Program-made: the position numbers and the translations under genes
Shown here: in pieces, positions 49,499 through 55,433 of the stretch
How positions within the stretch are numbered: position 1 is the first letter of the stretch
Layout of the letters: the number at the start of each line of letters is the position of its first letter
The notes under the pieces: generated by a model
Told to the model about the DNA's origin: nothing
The model's database searches: none
The model's input: the letters and a program-made list of their open reading frames with translations, nothing else
Source of the DNA: VMCP01 sp964527775
Lineage (GTDB): Bacteria > Bacteroidota > Bacteroidia > NS11-12g > UBA955
Direction: 5' to 3'
DNA: 64,000 bases
Assembly (NCBI GenBank): GCA_964527775.1
Contig: CAZGQS010000002.1
Span: forward strand, 62,001 to 126,000

Positions 49499-50677
49499 TT
49501 AGCAGTTTTCAATGACCATTGCTGACGCACCGCCACCGCCGTTGCAGATACCTGCACCGCCGATTTTTCCGTTGTTTTGTTTCAAAACATTCAAAAGTGT
49601 CACCATAACTCTTGCGCCTGATGCACCCAATGGATGTCCCAAAGAAACGGCACCACCGTTTACGTTTACCTTTGAAGGATCTAGGTTCATTAATTTGATG
49701 TTCGCTAGTCCAACTACGGCAAACGCTTCGTTTAATTCAACAAAGTCAAGGTCTGACATCTCTAGGTTAGCGCGTTTTACTGCTTTCGGAAGAGCTTCAC
49801 TTGGGGTTGTAGTAAACCACTCAGGAGCTTGTTCGGCATCGGCAACACCCACAATCTTTGCAAGAGGGGTAAGTCCGAGTTCTTTCAACTTTTCGCCGCT
49901 TACCAATACCATAACAGCAGCGCCGTCATTGATGGTTGATGCATTTGCGGCAGTTACGGTTCCGTCTTTTTTGAAAACAGGACGCAACTCAGGTATTTTA
50001 TCAAACTTTACGTTTTTGTATTCTTCGTCTTCGGAAATGGTGATATCGCCTTTTTTTGTGGAAATGGTTACTGGAGCGATTTCGTCGTTGAATTTACCTT
50101 CTGTCCAAGCCTTTGCTGAACGTTTGTAACTTTCGATGGCGAAATTGTCTTGGTCTTCGCGGCTGAAGTTGTATTCTGCGGCACAGGTTTCGGCGCAAGT
50201 TCCCATCAAGGTGTTTGAGTAAACATCGGTTAAGCCGTCATGCACTATGGCATCAATAGCTTGGAAGTTTCCGTATTTATATCCTGCACGACTATTGGGA
50301 AGGTAATGTGGAGCGAGGCTCATGTTTTCCATACCGCCTGCAACTACTACATCTGCATAACCAAGTTGAATGCTTTGCATACCCAAAGCAATGGCTTTCA
50401 TTCCACTTGCACAAACCTTATTGATGGTTGTAGCAGGAACATGGTCAGGGATGCCTGCAAATTTTGAGGCTTGGCGCGCAGGTGCTTGTCCAACTCCGGC
50501 TTGTAAAACATTGCCCATCAGTACTTCTTCTACTTGATCTGCACTTAACCCGGCTTGTTCCAACGCGGCTTTAATGGCTACGGCTCCTAATTTTGTGGCG
50601 GGCACTGAAGAAAGTGCTCCATTGAAGCTCCCCAATGGAGTTCTTTTGGCACCAACGATGAAAACTTCTCTTGTCAT
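49499..50677 (-). CDS. Acetyl-CoA C-acetyltransferase (thiolase)
   Basis: A 392-residue thiolase, catalysing reversible condensation of two acetyl-CoA or thiolysis of 3-ketoacyl-CoA. The nucleophilic cysteine is in NKVCASGMKA (near residue 88), the catalytic histidine in GGAVSLGHPLGASGAR (near 347) and the second cysteine in GICNGGGGASAM (near 378). I use ATG 50677 (MTREVFIVG). The sequence resembles biosynthetic acetoacetyl-CoA thiolases, but a role in fatty-acid oxidation cannot be excluded. Divergent from tsaB with abutting promoters. Confidence 0.94.
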   Translation of the reverse strand: MTREVFIVGAKRTPLGSFNGALSSVPATKLGAVAIKAALEQAGLSADQVEEVLMGNVLQAGVGQAPARQASKFAGIPDHVPATTINKVCASGMKAIALGMQSIQLGYADVVVAGGMENMSLAPHYLPNSRAGYKYGNFQAIDAIVHDGLTDVYSNTLMGTCAETCAAEYNFSREDQDNFAIESYKRSAKAWTEGKFNDEIAPVTISTKKGDITISEDEEYKNVKFDKIPELRPVFKKDGTVTAANASTINDGAAVMVLVSGEKLKELGLTPLAKIVGVADAEQAPEWFTTTPSEALPKAVKRANLEMSDLDFVELNEAFAVVGLANIKLMNLDPSKVNVNGGAVSLGHPLGASGARVMVTLLNVLKQNNGKIGGAGICNGGGGASAMVIENC

Positions 50678-50697
50678 GTTCAATTCTTTTGGATACG

Positions 50698-50705
50698 CGA
50701 ATTTA
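50698..50705 (-). promoter_or_regulatory. Promoter -7 box (TAAATTCG) of the thiolase gene
   Basis: TAnnTTcG variant, 20 nt before the thiolase ATG and only 5 bp from the divergent tsaB box. Confidence 0.5.
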
Positions 50706-50710
50706 CGAAT

Positions 50711-50718
50711 TAACTTTG
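50711..50718 (+). promoter_or_regulatory. Promoter -7 box (TAACTTTG) of tsaB, candidate leaderless mRNA
   Basis: Exact TAnnTTTG match with TTTTG ending at 50691 (19-nt spacer). It ends 4 nt before the tsaB ATG. Confidence 0.65.
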
Positions 50719-50722
50719 AGGT

Positions 50723-51403
50723 ATGATTCTCGTGATTGAGTCCTCGGCTGATTACCCATCGGTTTGTTTAACGGACGAACAAGGTAATTTGTTGTGGAGC
50801 GAAACGGTTTTTGTGAAGCAATCGCATTCTGAGCAACTCCCATTGTTGGTGGAGAAAGCGTTTTTAAAGTTGAGGGGTGAGGGTGGAGAGTTGAGAGCGG
50901 TGGCGGTGAATGAAGGTCCGGGCAGTTATACGGGTTTGAGGATAGGGGTGAGTTTGGCAAAAGGAATTTGCTATTCCATGGGATGTAAACTATTGTCAAT
51001 TAATGGATTGGTTGCAATGTCGGAGTGGGCCATTGATCAAAGATATTTAGGTGAGGGTTCAGTTTGCGCCATGCTTGATGCACGTAGAGATGAGGTTTAT
51101 ATTGCCATTTTAGATTATCAAGGGGAGGTTATAAAAGAGGTTGAGGCTTTGGTTTTAACCGAAGGATGTTTAGATGGACTGATAGATTTAAATGCTACAG
51201 TGTTCATTGGAAATAGCGGAGAAAAGGCACAAAGATTATTGTCTGCACCTGAAGCGAAAATCATTGATGGACCCGAAGCTCATATGTTTGCAAAGAAAGC
51301 TGCCCAGAAATTTAGGAATGGTGAATTTGAAGATGTTGCTTATTTCGAACCCCATTATTTAAAGGAATTTATTGCAGGGATATCTCAAAAATTTTCGGTT
51401 TGA
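50723..51403 (+). CDS. tsaB: tRNA threonylcarbamoyladenosine biosynthesis protein TsaB
   Basis: A 226-residue ASKHA-fold protein, the scaffold partner of TsaD in making t6A37 of tRNA. Motifs: ILVIESSADYPSVCL at the N-terminus, HSEQLPLLVEKAF (near residue 34), the hallmark NEGPGSYTGLRIGVSLAKG (near 63) and DARRDEVYIAIL (near 115). The loop just before the GPGSYTG motif (residues 49-58) is encoded by a degenerate heptanucleotide array (50869-50896). The C-terminus matches the usual YxEPHYLK end. It overlaps the next gene by the TTGA junction. Confidence 0.94.
   Translation: MILVIESSADYPSVCLTDEQGNLLWSETVFVKQSHSEQLPLLVEKAFLKLRGEGGELRAVAVNEGPGSYTGLRIGVSLAKGICYSMGCKLLSINGLVAMSEWAIDQRYLGEGSVCAMLDARRDEVYIAILDYQGEVIKEVEALVLTEGCLDGLIDLNATVFIGNSGEKAQRLLSAPEAKIIDGPEAHMFAKKAAQKFRNGEFEDVAYFEPHYLKEFIAGISQKFSV
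50869..50896. repeat. Degenerate heptanucleotide array inside tsaB
   Basis: Four units in constant 7-nt phase: GTTGAGG, GGTGAGG, GTGGAGA, GTTGAGA. They encode a variable loop (LRGEGGELR) of TsaB. Confidence 0.6.
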
Positions 51404-52014
51404 TAGGGTTTATTGAAAATTTTGATTCTTTCAGTTACAACTTGGTGCATTATTTGCGCAAAGGTGGAGTTGAAGTGATGATTTTTGAGAATCACGAATT
51501 GTTGTTGAGGTGGCAAGAATTGGAAAAGTGTGATGCCTTTCTTATAGGTCCAGGTCCTAATGAACCTGAAAATTCAGGAGATTTAATGGTAATAATGCCG
51601 CAGTTGGTTGATTTGAAAAAGCCCATTTTAGGTGTCTGTTTGGGACATCAAGCATTGGGACAGTTTTTTGGATGGGAATTGCGGAGAGCAAAGTTTCCCG
51701 TTCATGGAAAATCATCGGTAATTTCTCATAAAGATATAGGGCTATTTAAAGGATTACCTCAGCAGTTGCAAATAGGTCGGTATCATTCTTTGGTGGTTGA
51801 TGATACTGAAAGTTCTGATGTTGGATTTTCGTATTTGGAAGTTTTAGCCAGGGCGGAGGACCATGAAATTATGGCCTTTCAGCACAGGTATGAGTCTATT
51901 TTTGGAGTTCAATTTCACCCTGAGAGTGTTTTAACACCGCATGGTCAAGAATTAATCAATAACTGGTTGAGTTTAGTAAGAATGGAATCTACGTCGAAGC
52001 CTTCGTCTTCTTGA
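51400..52014 (+). CDS. Glutamine amidotransferase, anthranilate/aminodeoxychorismate synthase component II
   Basis: A 204-residue class I amidotransferase of the TrpG/PabA family, giving ammonia to a chorismate-converting partner. It opens IENFDSFSYNLVHYL, has GPGPNEPENSGD (near 50), the nucleophile Cys in GVCLGHQALGQFF (near 79), and the His/Glu pair in FGVQFHPESVLTPHG (near 172). No trpE, pabB or trp gene is adjacent, so TrpG and PabA cannot be separated; standing alone next to tsaB favours PabA (folate). The start is TTG at 51400, overlapping the tsaB stop. The last 70 nt overlap dxs in antisense, an unusually long overlap. Confidence 0.85.
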   Translation: MIGFIENFDSFSYNLVHYLRKGGVEVMIFENHELLLRWQELEKCDAFLIGPGPNEPENSGDLMVIMPQLVDLKKPILGVCLGHQALGQFFGWELRRAKFPVHGKSSVISHKDIGLFKGLPQQLQIGRYHSLVVDDTESSDVGFSYLEVLARAEDHEIMAFQHRYESIFGVQFHPESVLTPHGQELINNWLSLVRMESTSKPSSS

Positions 52015-53750
52015 AGTTCGGCAATACTGCCATGCGCAGGGAAATGATCTTGTATACCTAGATGGTGAAATCTAGGATTCAATGGGTTAGACGGATTGTT
52101 GTCCCATTTTTCCCATAAATATTTAAAATATTGACCAAATCCTCCAATGATGCTACCGTCTTCAATAGTTATGCAATGTTGGTAGTTCTTTTTTTGAATA
52201 AAAGGAACCTCTGTAGCGTGTTTCACCGCTGGAAAGTGAATGAGATCTACATGGTTGAACAATTCAGGTTTTTTCTCTAGAGCGGTTATAGCCAATTGTG
52301 TGGCAATACCCGTGGTACTAATTAAAATCTTTGGATTGCTTGATTGGTGGATGATTTTTGGCTCAGTTGGGTTGGCAAGAAGTTTATTTTGAGCTTGAAT
52401 TGGTGTTTCACCTCTAGGGTATCTAATGAAAACAGGATGGTTTTGTTCAAGAGCCCAATGCATCATGTTTCTAAGTTCTGATGATTGATAGGGTGCGAGT
52501 ATAGTTATATTGGGCAGAGGCAGAAGAAAAGATAAATCAAAACTTCCGTGGTGTGTTGGGCCATCCTCGCCAACGAGTCCTGCACGGTCAATGCAAAAAA
52601 CCACGGGCAGGTTTTGTAGTACCACATCGTGGATGATTTGATCATAAGCGCGTTGCAGAAAAGTGCTGTAGATATTGACAACTACTTTTTTGCCTCCTGC
52701 GGCTATTCCCGCGGCAAAAGTGACTGCATGTTGTTCGGAAATCCCCACATCAAAAAATCGATCTGGATATTTTTCCAAAGTTGGCAACATGCCACATGAG
52801 CTAGGCATGGCAGGTGTAACTCCCCGTAACTCTTGATTGCTGTTTGCCAATTCGAGCAGGGTTTCACCAAAAATGTCTTGCCATTTGGCCATTGGTCTTT
52901 GGTCTTTGGTCTTTGGTTCTTGGTCTTTGGGGGATGGGTGATCAACTTTGATGTATTTGGCGGCGCTATGCCAGCGGGTTTGTTCCTTCTCTGCGGGTTC
53001 ATATCCTTTCCCTTTTATAGTTTGAATATGAATTAGATGAGGTTTGTTCTGGGAAATGGCTTCTTTCAATGTTTTCTTAAGGACTCCAATATCATGTCCA
53101 TCAAAAGGTCCATGATAAATAAATCCAAACCATTCAAAAAATTCTCTGATCTGTTTAGGATGTTTATTTTTTTGTAGGTGAACCAAATGTTTATTCAATG
53201 CACCGGTATTGGGATCAATACCCATTTGGTTGTCATTGAGAATTACAACCAAAGGATAATTCAAATCAATCATGTTGTTCATAGCCTCATAGGCCATGCC
53301 ACCGGTGAGAGCTCCATCGCCAATGATGGCGAATACTGGAGGTCTAGTTTGATTGTATTTTAGGGCTTCTGCAAATCCTACAGCAGCAGAAAGCGCGGTA
53401 GATGAATGTCCGGTCCCAAACCAATCAAATGGAGATTCGCTTCTTTTGGGAAAGCCCGAAATGCCGTTTTTATTTCTAATGTTTTTAATTTCATCACCAC
53501 GGCCAGTCAGAACTTTATAGGGATATGATTGGTGCCCAACATCCCAAATTACTGGGGAAAATTCAGGGTCAATTTCTGACAGGAGAGCCACTGTCAATTC
53601 TATGACGCCAAGGTTTGCTGCAAAGTGACCGCCATTTTCAAGAATGGTATTTATGAGGAAATTTCTTAATTCTGCCGCAACCAAAATTAGTTCTCCCACA
53701 GGCATATTGCGCAGTTCTTGATATTGGCTATACTTTGAAGGAAGCGGCAT
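51945..53750 (-). CDS. dxs: 1-deoxy-D-xylulose-5-phosphate synthase
   Basis: A 601-residue ThDP enzyme making DXP from pyruvate and glyceraldehyde-3-phosphate, the entry to the MEP isoprenoid pathway. Motifs: IWDVGHQSYPYKVLTGR (near residue 70), GTGHSSTALSAAVGFAEAL (near 113), the ThDP site IGDGALTGGMAYEAMNN (near 140), CGMLPTLEKYPDRFFDVGISEQHAVTFAAG (near 325) and DRAGLVGEDGPTHHG (near 395). Residues about 273-285 in the interdomain linker are encoded by a heptanucleotide array. The C-terminus is somewhat shorter than in E. coli (620) and overlaps the pabA-like gene by 70 nt. Promoter box at 53758-53765. Confidence 0.97.
   Translation of the reverse strand: MPLPSKYSQYQELRNMPVGELILVAAELRNFLINTILENGGHFAANLGVIELTVALLSEIDPEFSPVIWDVGHQSYPYKVLTGRGDEIKNIRNKNGISGFPKRSESPFDWFGTGHSSTALSAAVGFAEALKYNQTRPPVFAIIGDGALTGGMAYEAMNNMIDLNYPLVVILNDNQMGIDPNTGALNKHLVHLQKNKHPKQIREFFEWFGFIYHGPFDGHDIGVLKKTLKEAISQNKPHLIHIQTIKGKGYEPAEKEQTRWHSAAKYIKVDHPSPKDQEPKTKDQRPMAKWQDIFGETLLELANSNQELRGVTPAMPSSCGMLPTLEKYPDRFFDVGISEQHAVTFAAGIAAGGKKVVVNIYSTFLQRAYDQIIHDVVLQNLPVVFCIDRAGLVGEDGPTHHGSFDLSFLLPLPNITILAPYQSSELRNMMHWALEQNHPVFIRYPRGETPIQAQNKLLANPTEPKIIHQSSNPKILISTTGIATQLAITALEKKPELFNHVDLIHFPAVKHATEVPFIQKKNYQHCITIEDGSIIGGFGQYFKYLWEKWDNNPSNPLNPRFHHLGIQDHFPAHGSIAELQEDEGFDVDSILTKLNQLLINS
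52895..52929. repeat. Heptanucleotide array inside dxs (five units)
   Basis: Five tandem units of GTCTTTG (one is GTTCTTG) with two diverged units (CCATTTG, GCCATTG) in the same phase just before. In the dxs frame they encode the linker segment PKDQEPKTKDQRP, where a 21-nt superperiod gives a 7-residue periodicity. Confidence 0.85.
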
Positions 53751-53757
53751 TGAACTG

Positions 53758-53765
53758 CAAAAATA
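53758..53765 (-). promoter_or_regulatory. Promoter -7 box (TATTTTTG) of dxs
   Basis: Exact TAnnTTTG match on the minus strand, 7 nt before the dxs ATG. Confidence 0.65.
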
Positions 53766-53930
53766 GGGCTAAATAGAGGTTTATTTTATTTTCTTAGTAT
53801 TGTAAAAAAATAGTCATTAATTTTAAATATAAAATGATATAAATCAATAGTAATCGGGTTTTTAAACTATTTTCATCTGATAAAATATTATTTTCCTCGA
53901 TGGGTTTCTAAATATTAAAATATTAATGGT

Positions 53931-53938
53931 GAAATTTG
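53931..53938 (+). promoter_or_regulatory. Weak -7 box (GAAATTTG) of the AT-hook gene
   Basis: One base from TAnnTTTG; 27 nt before the ATG at 53966. The 200-nt region upstream is very AT-rich with no other feature seen, a plausible binding target for the AT-hook product itself. Confidence 0.4.
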
Positions 53939-53965
53939 TAATTCAATCATTCATCTAAATTTATC

Positions 53966-54592
53966 ATGTCAAACAAAACTGTAGAGGCGAAAGTTCCTAA
54001 AAAACGAGGAAGAAAACCTGGTTCTAAGAATAAAGTGAAAAAAGCTGATAAGCGCGGATCAACGCAAATGTATAATCAACTTGAATCTGAGTTGCTAAGC
54101 TTAATGGAGTCTGTGAGAAAAGCGCAAGAGTCTTCTCAAAAAGAAATTCAGAAAGTTGAAGAGAAAAATCAAAGAGAGACATTAAAACTTCGTTCAAAAT
54201 TAGAAGCGTCAATTTCGCTTTGGAAGAATAGGGCAAAAGAATACAGAAAGAAATTAACAGTTTCAGGAAATAAGAAGGGTAGAGTAGGTAGACCCGCGAG
54301 TAAACCTTTGGCACCCAAAGGGAAGCGCGGTAGACCCGCTAAAAGTGAATTAGGTCAAAGACGCGGCGGTGGAAGAAAAAGAGCAGGGGAATTGACTAAA
54401 AGAGATATCATCATCAATTATATGAAAGAGGTGAATAAGCCCATGACTTCGAAAGAATTGATCACTGGATTGTTCGCTAAAAGTGGTGAAAAAGACATGA
54501 AGCGTTTTTCTCAAGGTGTTTACACCACTCTTACACAGATTTACAAAGGCGGGGAACTTATCAATAAGGACGGCCTTATCCAGTTATCTTAA
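53966..54592 (+). CDS. AT-hook DNA-binding protein with C-terminal winged-helix (HARE-HTH-like) domain
   Basis: A 208-residue, strongly basic protein. AT-hook cores occur at residues 12-19 (KKRGRKPG), about 104-110 (GRVGRPA) and about 120-126 (GKRGRPA). Residues 38-95 form a charged coiled coil (LESELLSLMESVRKAQESSQ). Residues about 142-208 look like a winged helix: LTKRDIIINYMKEVNKPMTS, GVYTTLTQIYKGGEL and a final wing NKDGLIQLS, resembling HARE-HTH. The assembly suggests a chromatin-like architectural or regulatory protein binding AT-rich DNA. Transcribed from an AT-rich leader; its terminator lies inside prmC. Function is inferred only. Confidence 0.78.
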   Translation: MSNKTVEAKVPKKRGRKPGSKNKVKKADKRGSTQMYNQLESELLSLMESVRKAQESSQKEIQKVEEKNQRETLKLRSKLEASISLWKNRAKEYRKKLTVSGNKKGRVGRPASKPLAPKGKRGRPAKSELGQRRGGGRKRAGELTKRDIIINYMKEVNKPMTSKELITGLFAKSGEKDMKRFSQGVYTTLTQIYKGGELINKDGLIQLS

Positions 54593-55429
54593 TCACCCTT
54601 TTTTAAGAAGCACTACAAATCGAGGATTTCCACTGAAGTCCTCGATTTTTTTTATTTCAGAATAAGTGCTTTCAAATATTTGAAAAAGTTCTAACGTTTC
54701 TTGGTTATAATTTTGGTGTGTTTCTAAATAAATTCCAATTGGTTTTTTATTGGTGTCATTTTGACATTTTTTTAATTCTTCCATAATTCTTTTGTAGAAA
54801 ATTAATGGATCTTTATCTACAAACAACGCTTCATGCGGTTCATAATTAACTACTTTTTTATCCATTAAATCAATTTCATTGATTGGAATGTAAGGTGGAT
54901 TTGATATTACGATATCAAACGCTGAAAAATTGATTTCGTCTTCCAAAAAGTTCAGTTGTTTCAATTTGACTCTATTGGTTAATTCTAAATCGACGGCATT
55001 TTGATTGGCTATTTCAAGTGTTTCATGGCTAATGTCAATTCCAGATGCAGTCCATGTTGGACGTTCCTTTAACAGGCTCAAGGCAATGCAACCACTGCCG
55101 GTTCCAATATCGAGTATGTTGAAAGGGCTATTGGTGTTATTGGGGAATTGTTTCAAGATTAAATCTACAAGTTCTTCGGTCTCAGGTCTTGGAATTAAGG
55201 TGTGCTGATTTACACGGAACCTGCTTTTGTAAAAGTAGGTATATCCAAAAACTAGTTGAACTGGTTCTCCTTCTTTGATGCGTTGCAAATGATTTTCAAG
55301 CATCTCAGAGGTCATGCCTTCTTGAATAGCCTCCTCAAACCAAATGTATATGCTTGAAATTTCATCTACAGAACAAATGTCAGATAGTTCTTGAAGTAAA
55401 TGTTGGCGTGAAAAATGGTGAGTTTGCAT
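54593..55429 (-). CDS. prmC: Peptide chain release factor N5-glutamine methyltransferase
   Basis: A 278-residue enzyme methylating the GGQ glutamine of release factors. N-terminal helical domain (about 1-80), SAM-binding ILDIGTGSGCIALSLLKERP (near 105) and the substrate motif VISNPPYIPINEIDL (near 178; NPPY). Last gene of the panD-to-prmC operon, 4 nt after the lamin-tail gene. Its stop codon directly abuts that of the AT-hook gene on the other strand, and its last codons carry that gene's terminator. Confidence 0.95.
   Translation of the reverse strand: MQTHHFSRQHLLQELSDICSVDEISSIYIWFEEAIQEGMTSEMLENHLQRIKEGEPVQLVFGYTYFYKSRFRVNQHTLIPRPETEELVDLILKQFPNNTNSPFNILDIGTGSGCIALSLLKERPTWTASGIDISHETLEIANQNAVDLELTNRVKLKQLNFLEDEINFSAFDIVISNPPYIPINEIDLMDKKVVNYEPHEALFVDKDPLIFYKRIMEELKKCQNDTNKKPIGIYLETHQNYNQETLELFQIFESTYSEIKKIEDFSGNPRFVVLLKKG
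54617..54653 (+). terminator. Intrinsic terminator of the AT-hook gene, inside the prmC coding sequence
   Basis: AAATCGAGGATTTC/GAAGTCCTCGATTT, a 14-bp stem with one G-U and a CACT loop, followed by eight Ts. On the other strand it encodes prmC residues around IEDFSGNPRFV. Confidence 0.9.
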
Positions 55430-55433
55430 GGAA

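Noticed and set aside
49512..50129. 205-codon plus-strand open frame opposite thiolase
   Set aside because: Antisense to a well conserved thiolase and with no recognisable product.
53751..53965. Replication origin in the AT-rich intergenic region
   Set aside because: No clustered DnaA boxes, no dnaA or dnaN nearby; a plain AT-rich promoter region is sufficient.
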